IMG/VR virus record: IMGVR_UViG_3300020578_003085
Span: 1-31,287 of that record
Source of the DNA: a virus
Strand: one strand, 5' to 3'
DNA length: 31,287 nucleotides
Shown here: positions 23,705 through 31,282 of the stretch, in pieces
Numbering within the stretch: the first letter of the stretch is position 1
Layout of the letters: the number at the start of each line of letters is the position of its first letter
Notes under the pieces: model-generated
The model's database searches: none
The model's input: the letters and a program-made list of their open reading frames with translations, nothing else
What the model was told of the DNA's origin: nothing
Program-made: the position numbers and the translations under genes

Positions 23705-24884
23705 TGTTTTATACGATAGTTCTGTTGAGGGTAATAAAGACTTAATTGTAAATACGATGTATGGTTACAAGATTGAGGAAATCGAGTTTATTGATATCAA
23801 TGATATTGTAATAAATGAGTCTGAAAAATATTATTCAATTCTTGTAACCGGTTTTTATATTGAACCTTATTTTTTAAATTATAAATCGTTACCAATACCA
23901 CATAAGACAAAAAACCTTATGAGAAAACATAAAAATGTTTTTTCGGTTTTTTTGTCTGAACATGAATCTGATAATGATAGAGTGATAATTTGTTTAGAAG
24001 AGCAATCAAAAAATGAAAATTTAAATACCGAACAAATTATTTTAATAAATGGAAATGAAATTATTGATGGGTTGGTGTCAGAATCAAATAGTAAAATAAA
24101 GGTACACACATCAAATAGATTACCATTGGTTGCGGTGGAAGGTATGAACACATTTAAGTATAATTTTGAAGAAAATAGAAAAAATACTTTTATGTGTTTT
24201 AATAGAATGAATAAATGTCACAGACTTGCTTTATTGGTATTATTAAGGAATGAAGGTATTTTAGATGAAATTGATTGGTCACTACTTAGAGGTAATGAAA
24301 TAAAAGAAAGATACATCAATTTAGATGGTTCATATTCTTATATCTTATTCTTAGATGTATTAGATAAAGATGATATAAAAAAATATAAAGAACATATTGA
24401 TTATTTGGTAAATTATGGTATTAAAAATAGTATAAATGAAACCGATTACAAAATAGACGAGCCTCCGTATTTTATTGATTTTTATAAATCTTATGAAATG
24501 AATCCATATAAACATTCGTATGTAAATTTAGTTACCGAAACAAGTTATCATAGTGAGAAAGTAATTCATATAACAGAAAAATCTTTAATTCCATTTTATT
24601 ATTCTCAAATAGGATTAATATTAGGTAGTTGTGGTCATAATGAAAGATTCAAAGAAAAATATCAATTAGATATGTTTGAGGATATTATCGATTATTCATT
24701 TGATAAAGAAAAAGACAATAGAGAAAGGTTATTTTTATATTTTGAGCAAGTCAAAAAACTTAAACAAATTGACTTTAAAAAATATTTCTCAGAAAATAAG
24801 AAAAGATTTGAATCGAATATGAAAAGAATAAAAAATATCGTAAACGATAAAAAAGATTATAATTTTTTTAAAAGTTTAATATGA
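23691..24884 (+). CDS. Putative glycosyltransferase, paralogous family member (subtype C)
   Basis: This 397-residue protein pairs with the one at 11091-12440. It has FLSEHESDNDR at 87-97, FMCFNRMNKCHR (HR at 177-178), EIDWSLLRGN at 193-202, SYVNLVTET at 276-284, HITEKSLIPF (TEK at 295-297), DMFEDIIDYSFD after the core, and a C-terminal RFESN block ending in DYNFF. Ile replaces the Lys/Arg that usually precedes Pro after TEK. The HR-to-TEK spacing (about 118 residues) matches its sister copy. It overlaps the GDP-mannose 3,5-epimerase gene by 14 nt and could transfer that enzyme's product. The glycosyltransferase role is inferred. ATGA links it to the E1-beta-like gene. Confidence 0.58.
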   Translation: MRKFNVLYDSSVEGNKDLIVNTMYGYKIEEIEFIDINDIVINESEKYYSILVTGFYIEPYFLNYKSLPIPHKTKNLMRKHKNVFSVFLSEHESDNDRVIICLEEQSKNENLNTEQIILINGNEIIDGLVSESNSKIKVHTSNRLPLVAVEGMNTFKYNFEENRKNTFMCFNRMNKCHRLALLVLLRNEGILDEIDWSLLRGNEIKERYINLDGSYSYILFLDVLDKDDIKKYKEHIDYLVNYGIKNSINETDYKIDEPPYFIDFYKSYEMNPYKHSYVNLVTETSYHSEKVIHITEKSLIPFYYSQIGLILGSCGHNERFKEKYQLDMFEDIIDYSFDKEKDNRERLFLYFEQVKKLKQIDFKKYFSENKKRFESNMKRIKNIVNDKKDYNFFKSLI

Positions 24885-25414
24885 CAAGTTATAAAGAAGA
24901 ATTAACACAAATGATGACTAAGATTGGTCAAATTGATAAAACAATTTTTATTGGTCAGCAAATCCTGTTTCCTGGTAATCCTATGAGTTCTACACTTGAT
25001 GGTGTACCTAAAGAAAAATTAATAGAAGTACCGGTTATGGAAGACACACAAATGGGTATGTCTTTGGGTATGTCTATGAATGGATATCATGTGGTAACCT
25101 TCTACCCAAGATGGGATTTCCTAATTTGTGCAACGAATCAACTTGTAAATCATGTTGATAAAATAAAACTGATGAGTAATAATAAGTGGTTACCAAATAT
25201 GATTATAAGGGTAGGTAAAGGATCAGACGTACCATTAGACCCCGGACATCAACATAAGGGTAATTACATCAATCAATTTAAAACTATGTGTCCCAACATA
25301 CAGATACATGAATTATTGGAAGTGAAAGATATTAGAGCCACGTATGAGAATGCAATAAATAATGGAGGTATACATCTAATTGCGGAATATCCACAATTGT
25401 ATAGTACCACTTAA
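24881..25414 (+). CDS. TPP-dependent enzyme, E1-beta/transketolase Pyr-domain-like subunit
   Basis: This 177-residue protein resembles the pyrimidine-binding domain of E1-beta and transketolase-like enzymes. VPVMEDTQMGMSLGMSMNGY at 50-69 carries the glutamate (E54) that activates the TPP aminopyrimidine. FYPRWDFLICATNQLVNHVDKI follows as the 'F..F..RA.dQI.N..Ak' segment. RVGKGSDVPLDPGHQHKG lines the substrate side. The C-terminal domain of E1-beta (normally about 120-140 further residues) is absent; the protein ends soon after the Pyr domain. It complements the PP-domain-like protein at 22087-22716, giving a split two-gene enzyme with two genes between the halves. The reaction is unknown. Confidence 0.75.
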   Translation: MTSYKEELTQMMTKIGQIDKTIFIGQQILFPGNPMSSTLDGVPKEKLIEVPVMEDTQMGMSLGMSMNGYHVVTFYPRWDFLICATNQLVNHVDKIKLMSNNKWLPNMIIRVGKGSDVPLDPGHQHKGNYINQFKTMCPNIQIHELLEVKDIRATYENAINNGGIHLIAEYPQLYSTT

Positions 25415-25424
25415 ATTTAGTTAA

Positions 25425-26471
25425 ATGAAAATTGTTCACACATATATCAAAACTAAGAATGGTACCGGATTTAATGAGTACACCGCCTATTCTATGTTAT
25501 TATCTGTTTTATTGGCTAAAAAACATTATGAAAGAGTAGAACTTTATTGTAATCAAGAAATACATGATATTGTAAGAGAAATAGGAATACCATACACAAA
25601 TATTAATGTTGAGGTATTGAAGGACGTAAATGTCGACACCTTCTCAATACCCAAATTAATGGTATATTCATTACAAGAAGAACCTTTTATACATATAGAT
25701 TTAGATACCTTTTTATTCAATAAACTTCCTGAATTAGATAGGAACACTATTTGGGGTTGTTACCCAGAGGGTTCTGGTGAATATATTGGATATACAAAAA
25801 ACACAACAAATTTTTTCACAACATACCTACAAGGAGCGTTCAAGATACAAAACGACGTGCCCGAAGAATTTTTAGAGTTTGTTAAATTCAAAGATGTAAT
25901 GAATATGTGTGTATTTGGTGGTTATAATTTTTCCTTAATTAAAAGAGCGTCTCAATATTGTTTAGAAATATATAATAAAAACAAGGAATTCTTCGATTCT
26001 GACTATTATTATTCTTGTATCATAGAACAACTATTTATTCCATCAGCAGTAAGGTATATGGTTAACAGTAAGCTATCAGCAAGAAAAACAGATAGTGAAT
26101 TGTTTACATTCTTTTTTGATAAAAACCCCACTTTAATTCATTACGAGGAAAAGAAACAAATGTATCCATTTATAATTGAATCGAACAGACAAATTTTAAA
26201 TATTAAGAATAGGGATGACATATTTAAAAATATTTCTTATAATTTCAATGGTTTTTTTCATCTAAATGGATATAAAACCATAAAAGAATTGATGTTTTTA
26301 ATTAAACAAAAACTAATACAAGATTTCGGAGCGGTAAATGAGGTTATTAAAATAGATAGAAAATTTAATGAGGTCGGTAATTGTTTAGAATCAACAGAAA
26401 ATTATATGGATTATTTACAAACACAAATGGAGAATATTAATAAAATAAAAAATGGTGTTTATAAAAACTAA
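25425..26471 (+). CDS. DXD glycosyltransferase-like protein (DUF6734-like)
   Basis: This 348-residue protein looks like a GT-A enzyme. After an N-terminal strand and helices (MKIVHTYIKT, EYTAYSMLLSVLLAKKH), IHIDLDTFLFNKL at 89-101 provides the metal-binding D92-x-D94, and a GGYNFSLIKRA segment later in the protein resembles the acceptor-side loop. The layout resembles DUF6734 proteins of Bacteroidota as I remember them. The last 50 residues (FNEVGNCLESTENYMDYL onward) look like an extended helical tail that might mediate oligomerisation. No membrane segment is present. It probably adds a sugar to the glycan built by neighbouring enzymes. It starts ten bases after the previous stop without a Shine-Dalgarno sequence, which suits a host that does not rely on one. 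Confidence 0.65.
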   Translation: MKIVHTYIKTKNGTGFNEYTAYSMLLSVLLAKKHYERVELYCNQEIHDIVREIGIPYTNINVEVLKDVNVDTFSIPKLMVYSLQEEPFIHIDLDTFLFNKLPELDRNTIWGCYPEGSGEYIGYTKNTTNFFTTYLQGAFKIQNDVPEEFLEFVKFKDVMNMCVFGGYNFSLIKRASQYCLEIYNKNKEFFDSDYYYSCIIEQLFIPSAVRYMVNSKLSARKTDSELFTFFFDKNPTLIHYEEKKQMYPFIIESNRQILNIKNRDDIFKNISYNFNGFFHLNGYKTIKELMFLIKQKLIQDFGAVNEVIKIDRKFNEVGNCLESTENYMDYLQTQMENINKIKNGVYKN

Positions 26472-26482
26472 TAATTATTATT

Positions 26483-28111
26483 ATGTATACTATTGGGGTT
26501 TCCGCATATTATCACGATTCGTCCGTTTGTTTATTTCAAGACGGTAACTTAATTTTTGCTTGTGAAGAGGAAAAATTCACAGGTATTAAACACGACTCGT
26601 CTTTCCCCAAAGAATCTTTAAAATATGTTTTTCAAAACTATAATTTAAGTAAAGGAGACATTGAGTGTGTTTGTTATTATGAAAATCCACTATTGAGATT
26701 CAAAAGAAAAAAATCTTTTTTAAAATCACTCGTCAATAATATAAAGGTTAGATACAATTTAGGTAAAATAAGTAAAAAAATATTTTACACTCCTCATCAC
26801 ATGTCTCATATGATGTATTCATATGGTTCATCTAACTTTAAGGAGTCTTTAGTTGTGTCGATAGACGGGGTAGGAGAAACTTCTACCGTGTCCATTGGAA
26901 TTGGTAAAGATGGGTTAGTTGAACAAATTAAGACAATAGAGTATCCACATTCTTTGGGATTATTCTATTCCGCAATGACTGCATACTTAGGATTCAAACC
27001 GAATGAAGGTGAGTACAAAGTTATGGGTTTAGCTTCGTATGGTGATCCGTCACAATATAGAGACGAGGTATCTAAGTTGATTAAATTTGAAAATGGTCAA
27101 ATCATATGTAACATGGATTATTTTTCATGGGATGTATCTGATATTACAATGTTTAATCATAAATTAGAAGATGTTATAGGTTTAGGACCGAGAGACGTAA
27201 AAGATGCGATTGAGCCATCACACAAAAATTTAGCGGCTTCTATACAAGAAAAATATGAAGAAGTTTTTTTTAAATTATTAGAAAATTCTAAAGAATTATA
27301 TAACTCAGATAACCTTTGTTTGGGCGGTGGATGTGCATATAATGGAACCGCCAACGGTAAAATAGTTAACAAGGGTATGTTTAAAAAATTGTGGATACCA
27401 CCGGCACCATCTGACGCAGGAAACGCGATAGGCAGTTGTTTATACTATTTAAGAAAAATAAAAAATATTAAAATAAAACTATCAACAACCCCCTTTTTGG
27501 GACCTAGTTATACTACAAAAGAAATATCTAAAGTGTTAAATGAATACAAACTTTTGGTCCAATATGAACATTTAGAACATCAACAATTATTAACAAGAGT
27601 TGCGAATCATATTTCCCAAGGTAAGGTTATCGGATGGTTTCAAGATAGGATTGAATTCGGTGCAAGAGCATTAGGTAACAGATCAATACTTGCTGACCCA
27701 ACTCATCCTGAAATGAAAAACCAAATAAATCGTGTTATCAAAAAAAGGGAAGGATTCAGACCATTTGCACCTATGGTTTCATTTGAGAACCAAAGTGAAT
27801 ATTTCGAGTCAAAGGAATATGTTCCTTATATGAATCAGGTAGTTATGGTTAAAGAGAAATACAGGGATAAACTACCCGCGGTGACACACGTTGATGGTAC
27901 GGCTAGAATTCAATCAGTGATACCAATGAATCCTATTTATAGATTATTAAAGAAGTTTCAAGAGAAAACGGGATATCCCATATTACTAAACACATCTTTT
28001 AATATTAAAGATAAAACAATGGTATTAACACCTGAAGATGCAATAATAACTTTCTTAGATACTGAAATGGATGTTTTGGTATTAGGAAATTTTATAGTTT
28101 TTAAAAAATAA
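26483..28111 (+). CDS. O-carbamoyltransferase, NodU/CmcH/TobZ family
   Basis: This 542-residue protein has both domains of the family. The N-terminal Kae1-like part starts IGVSAYYHDSSVCLF, has H105-H-M-S-H109 and D128 in SIDGVGE as the iron and nucleotide site, NEGEYKVMGLASYG near 173-186, and CLGGGCAYNGTANG. The C-terminal YrdC-like part has GWFQDRIEFGARALGNRSIL at 384-403 and FRPFAPMV, and ends with LNTSFN and a TPEDAI segment. These enzymes use carbamoyl phosphate and ATP to place a carbamoyl group on a hydroxyl, here probably of a sugar. The length is close to the usual 550-600. A small gene follows almost directly and may be its partner. Confidence 0.92.
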   Translation: MYTIGVSAYYHDSSVCLFQDGNLIFACEEEKFTGIKHDSSFPKESLKYVFQNYNLSKGDIECVCYYENPLLRFKRKKSFLKSLVNNIKVRYNLGKISKKIFYTPHHMSHMMYSYGSSNFKESLVVSIDGVGETSTVSIGIGKDGLVEQIKTIEYPHSLGLFYSAMTAYLGFKPNEGEYKVMGLASYGDPSQYRDEVSKLIKFENGQIICNMDYFSWDVSDITMFNHKLEDVIGLGPRDVKDAIEPSHKNLAASIQEKYEEVFFKLLENSKELYNSDNLCLGGGCAYNGTANGKIVNKGMFKKLWIPPAPSDAGNAIGSCLYYLRKIKNIKIKLSTTPFLGPSYTTKEISKVLNEYKLLVQYEHLEHQQLLTRVANHISQGKVIGWFQDRIEFGARALGNRSILADPTHPEMKNQINRVIKKREGFRPFAPMVSFENQSEYFESKEYVPYMNQVVMVKEKYRDKLPAVTHVDGTARIQSVIPMNPIYRLLKKFQEKTGYPILLNTSFNIKDKTMVLTPEDAIITFLDTEMDVLVLGNFIVFKK

Positions 28112-28114
28112 ATT

Positions 28115-28234
28115 ATGATAACTAAATTAATTAATTGGGTTAAAAATAAACTCAAGGAGAGAAAAAAGAAAAAAGAATTTCAAAAAAAATTAGAGGAGTT
28201 AAGAAAACGTGATCCTTTTATATATAAACACTAA
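28115..28234 (+). CDS. 39-residue basic helical protein next to the carbamoyltransferase
   Basis: A short ATG-to-TAA frame of 40 codons fills most of the longest space between large genes. The product has a mildly hydrophobic N-terminus (MITKLINWVKNKL), a strongly charged lysine/glutamate helix (KERKKKKEFQKKLEELRKR) and the tail DPFIYKH. It starts three bases after the carbamoyltransferase stop and ends five bases before the next ATG, the same tight spacing as real genes here. Carbamoyltransferase loci often carry very small companion genes, such as DUF5989 with a similar 'PFIY' tail; this link is from memory and the full sequences differ. An amphipathic N-terminal helix could associate with a membrane or with the enzyme. 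Confidence 0.62.
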   Translation: MITKLINWVKNKLKERKKKKEFQKKLEELRKRDPFIYKH

Positions 28235-28239
28235 TCTTA

Positions 28240-29589
28240 ATGAAACCCGCCTTTTTGACGTTCATATATGGTGATGAAACTTATGTGAAATTTGGTTCAA
28301 AACTGTTATCTAAGTTTAAACAAAACGGATATGAAACCTTTGTGTATACTGAGAAAAAAAACCAATTTATCGGGCACAATGTAATTTCTTATGAAGAAAA
28401 TACATTTTCATATCACCATAAAATTTTTGCTGTAGAGAAACTACACGACTTAGGTTATAAAGAAATATTACTAATCGACGCTGATTTAATTATCAACGAC
28501 GATGTTTTTTTTAATCTATTGATAGATATCAAATTTGAAGATGGTATTTCATATACCCGTAACGGACTATCAAAAAATTTAGAAGAATTTATAGGTGATA
28601 TAAATTTGGATGTATACAAAGAATCCATAAAAAAATATAATTTAGAAAATTTAAATTTAATACAATCTGTTTGGGAAGATATTATATATTTTAATTTAAA
28701 TAATATAGATTGTAAAAAATTCTTCGATTATTATCATGAACTAACTGATATAAAACATGAGTTTGATAAAGGCATAAGAAAGAGTGACCGATTTGGTGAT
28801 CAAGAAGGATACACAATAGTAATTGCTTCAAAACTATCAAACACACCAATACAGATAAACGAAGACCTCAGAAAAATATCCACCAATATTATTGCATCAA
28901 ATTACACCTATGACAATGATATAATAAAACCAATTCTAAGCGAATTAGATATTATAATACCATATAGAAAAGATAGTGAGGAAAGAAAATTAAATCTATT
29001 AAAAGTAGTTGACTATTATAAAAAACATTTCAAGGATACGAATTTTATAATTTCCGAACAGGGTACTGAATCAACCATTGAAACAGACGGATTCGAGTAT
29101 ACTTTTAGAAAAAAGGATTTACCACATAATCAATCACAATGTATAAACGATGGTATTAAATTATCAAAAAAGAAATACGTTTGTGTAATTGATTGTGACA
29201 TTATTTTGTTGGATTACTATAACATATACACATCCCTAAAACAAATGTTTATGGATGAAATTGATTATTGTTTACCGTATACTGAATGTTTTGATTTACC
29301 CGATTTTAAAACAAGGGAACCTTGGGGAAAGAAATGTGTCGGCGGTATTTTTATTATTAATAGAAAAAAATTTATTGATGTAGGTATGAATGATGAGGGA
29401 TTTGTTGGTTGGGGAAGAGAGGATGACGAAAGACATCATAGATTAATTAATAATGGGTTTCGATTTAAAAGAATGACAGGTTATATAATACACTTGTTTC
29501 ATCCCGACCAAAGAGATATTGTGAAGACAAGTGAAATAAATTTAGACCGTCTAAAAGAAATAACAAATGATAACAGTTATATTAACTAA
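28240..29589 (+). CDS. Two-domain glycosyltransferase (GT8-like plus GT2/GT7C-like)
   Basis: This 449-residue protein has two GT-A domains. Residues 1 to about 230 resemble GT8-like enzymes: FLTFIYGDETYVK at the start, then ILLIDADLIIND at 76-87 with D80-x-D82 as the metal site. Residues about 235-449 resemble GT2 enzymes with a GT7 C-terminal acceptor motif: LDIIIPYRKDSEERK, ISEQG near 271-275, VCVIDCDIILLD with D318-x-D320, and VGWGREDDERHHRL at 389-402 with the G-W-G-x-E-D-D signature of galactosyl and N-acetylgalactosaminyl transferases. HLFH at 418-421 fits the late metal-binding histidine. It may add two sugars alternately, as chondroitin-type polymerases do (inference). Its last 23 nt overlap the next gene. 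Confidence 0.78.
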   Translation: MKPAFLTFIYGDETYVKFGSKLLSKFKQNGYETFVYTEKKNQFIGHNVISYEENTFSYHHKIFAVEKLHDLGYKEILLIDADLIINDDVFFNLLIDIKFEDGISYTRNGLSKNLEEFIGDINLDVYKESIKKYNLENLNLIQSVWEDIIYFNLNNIDCKKFFDYYHELTDIKHEFDKGIRKSDRFGDQEGYTIVIASKLSNTPIQINEDLRKISTNIIASNYTYDNDIIKPILSELDIIIPYRKDSEERKLNLLKVVDYYKKHFKDTNFIISEQGTESTIETDGFEYTFRKKDLPHNQSQCINDGIKLSKKKYVCVIDCDIILLDYYNIYTSLKQMFMDEIDYCLPYTECFDLPDFKTREPWGKKCVGGIFIINRKKFIDVGMNDEGFVGWGREDDERHHRLINNGFRFKRMTGYIIHLFHPDQRDIVKTSEINLDRLKEITNDNSYIN

Positions 29590-30244
29590 ACACAAAAGGG
29601 AGAATTTATTTGAGGAGCAATATGAATCTATTTTATCACAAACAATACCAGTCGATGAAATTCTTATTTGTGATAATACAAAACAAAACACCGGAGTGTG
29701 GGGTAGATTTTCTTTAGCACTACATTCTAAAAATCCGTTTGTTTGTGTTATAGACAACGACACAATACCAGGTATAAAATGGTTAGAAAATTGTCTAAAT
29801 TCGTTTATAATGCAAGAAGGTTTATATGGAACTTGTGGATATGTGTTTAATTCAAATGAAAGATACCAAGACAATTATCAAAGATTCGGTTGGGTAAATC
29901 CAAATGAAAAAATTATGCAAGTTGATTATGTTGTTCACAATTGGTTCTTCAAAAAGGAATGGTTAAAATATTATTGGTCAGAGATACCCGATTCAAAATA
30001 CTGGTTGTGTGGTGAGGATATGAATTTTTCCTATCAACTACAAAAAAGGGGTATCAATACATTCTTACCTCCACACCCTGAAAATGATAAGTCTATATGG
30101 GGAAGTATAAAAGGTTGGGAATACGGAATGGGTCCTGAATCTTTGTGGGAATCAAATATCGAAAACTTTAGATTTAATATGTTCGAGTTTTTTGATAACC
30201 AAATTAAGAAAGGCTGGAAATTACAATATGAATTACGAGGTTAA
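29567..30244 (+). CDS. GT2-family glycosyltransferase
   Basis: In this 225-residue protein the start MITVILTKHKRENLFEEQYES and SQTIPVDEILICDNTK at 24-39 form the nucleotide-binding half of a GT-A fold. VCVIDNDTIPG at 59-69 carries the D63-x-D65 metal site, and a C-terminal WLCGEDMNFSYQLQKRGI is the 'GED' acceptor/catalytic segment with R-G-I. At about 225 residues it is a minimal GT2 domain without membrane segments or extra domains. It likely adds one sugar in the same glycan as the surrounding enzymes. It overlaps the preceding gene by 23 nt and the following one by 17 nt, and no shorter start preserves the first strand. Confidence 0.82.
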   Translation: MITVILTKHKRENLFEEQYESILSQTIPVDEILICDNTKQNTGVWGRFSLALHSKNPFVCVIDNDTIPGIKWLENCLNSFIMQEGLYGTCGYVFNSNERYQDNYQRFGWVNPNEKIMQVDYVVHNWFFKKEWLKYYWSEIPDSKYWLCGEDMNFSYQLQKRGINTFLPPHPENDKSIWGSIKGWEYGMGPESLWESNIENFRFNMFEFFDNQIKKGWKLQYELRG

Positions 30245-30812
30245 AGTTTTATCATTAAAAAGAAGACAAGACAGAAGAGAATATATCACCAATTTAATTG
30301 GGGAAAAATATCCTTTTAGTTTTTTTGATGCGTTAGACGGTAAAACAAATTATATACCCGAAGATTTATTTATAGAATCTGACTATCATCTTTGGAATGT
30401 CGACCCAAACTGCGTGAGAGCGGTTGCACTTTCAAACATAATGATTTGGGAAGAGTGTTTCAATCAGAATAAAAATATATGTGTTTTTGAAGACGATATT
30501 GAATTAATTAATGATTTAACTCTTAATTTGGAAGAGTTGTTTCAAAAAGACTTTGATATATGTTTTTTAAATAATATAACCGAATGGTTTCCAAACTGTT
30601 ATTGTTATTTAATAAAGCCATATGGTGCAAAAAAATTGATTAACCATTTTAAAAAAAATGGATTTAAACGGAGCATTGATTGGGAGTTAGTTTCACTACC
30701 TTCAGATTTTAAAGTTATCCATACAGAACAAAATAATTTCGGGAAAACACCCAACCCCAAGATTTCTAAATCAGACATTGTCACAGAAGGAAATACATAT
30801 AAGACCATTTGA
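30228..30812 (+). CDS. GT25-family glycosyltransferase (LPS-type)
   Basis: This 194-residue protein has the GT25 plan. VKVLSLKRRQDRREYITNLI at 5-24 is the first strand with the family's 'R-R..' segment, and FSFFDALDGK at 30-39 is the characteristic 'f-D-A-v-D-g' sequence. CVRAVALSNIMIWEECF at 62-78 matches 'GE.GC.lSH...w', and ICVFEDDIEL at 84-93 is the acidic E-D-D site. CYCYLIKPYGAKKLI is the acceptor-side block. GT25 enzymes such as LgtB build lipooligosaccharide using UDP-galactose. It is shorter than typical LgtB (about 250 or more residues). I choose the ATG at 30228; one at 30192 adds 12 residues ahead of the conserved strand. Confidence 0.8.
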   Translation: MNYEVKVLSLKRRQDRREYITNLIGEKYPFSFFDALDGKTNYIPEDLFIESDYHLWNVDPNCVRAVALSNIMIWEECFNQNKNICVFEDDIELINDLTLNLEELFQKDFDICFLNNITEWFPNCYCYLIKPYGAKKLINHFKKNGFKRSIDWELVSLPSDFKVIHTEQNNFGKTPNPKISKSDIVTEGNTYKTI

Positions 30813-30844
30813 CTTTATCATTGTAATTTAGTATATTATTATCT
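30813..30844 (+). promoter_or_regulatory. 32-nt intergenic space, possible promoter or leader
   Basis: An AT-rich gap ahead of the APS kinase gene. ACTTTATCAT at 30812-30821 resembles ACTTTACTATCAT in the other clear gap (15201-15213), at a similar distance from the start codon (33 against 39 nt). A TATATT-like hexamer lies at 30832-30837. There is no Shine-Dalgarno sequence and no hairpin. A promoter is possible on this shared pattern alone. Confidence 0.25.
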
Positions 30845-31282
30845 ATGATATACTGGTTTACAGGTCAACCCGCATCGGGGAAAACGACCATAGCAAAACA
30901 TTTAAAATCTTATTTGAGTAATACCGAGAGAGTTATCCATATTGATGGAGATGATTTACGTAAAATCTTCAACAATAAAGATTATTCTGAAACAGGTAGA
31001 AGAAGGAATATAGAAAGAGCTCAAGACATTGCTCGTTTTATGAGTGAAAAGGGATATTCAGTTGTGGTATCACTTGTTTCACCATACAAAGACATGAGAG
31101 ATAGTTTTAAAAAAGATAATAACGTAATTGAAATTTATGTACATACAAAAGACATAAGAGGAAGGGAAGAATATCACGTTGATAATTACGAACCCCCGAC
31201 TGAAAATTATGTTGATTTAGATACCACTAACAAAAGAGATGACGAGTCATTCATCGATTTAATTAAATTTATTGATTTATGA
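30845..31282 (+). CDS. cysC: Adenylylsulfate (APS) kinase-like protein, short form
   Basis: This 145-residue P-loop kinase begins WFTGQPASGKTTIAK, with the Walker A GQPASGKT at 7-14. IDGDDLRKIF at 34-42 binds the APS side, GRRRNIERAQDIAR at 51-64 matches the family's 'R-x-x-N-I-x-R' helix, and SLVSPYKDMRD at 76-86 matches 'ISPYRxxR'. YEPPTENYVDLDT at 115-127 is the conserved tail. APS kinases phosphorylate APS to PAPS, the sulfate donor. Usual length is about 175-210, so this is trimmed, mainly in the lid and middle region. No sulfurylase or sulfotransferase is visible in the window. A related small-molecule kinase is possible. The stop overlaps the next ATG as ATGA. Confidence 0.83.
   Translation: MIYWFTGQPASGKTTIAKHLKSYLSNTERVIHIDGDDLRKIFNNKDYSETGRRRNIERAQDIARFMSEKGYSVVVSLVSPYKDMRDSFKKDNNVIEIYVHTKDIRGREEYHVDNYEPPTENYVDLDTTNKRDDESFIDLIKFIDL

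Noticed and set aside
30808-30831. Bacteroidota-type promoter (TTTG and TANNTTTG elements) before the APS kinase gene
   Set aside because: TTTG and TAATTTAG are present but separated by 12 nt instead of about 19-21, and the second element has a mismatch. AT-rich chance matches are expected.
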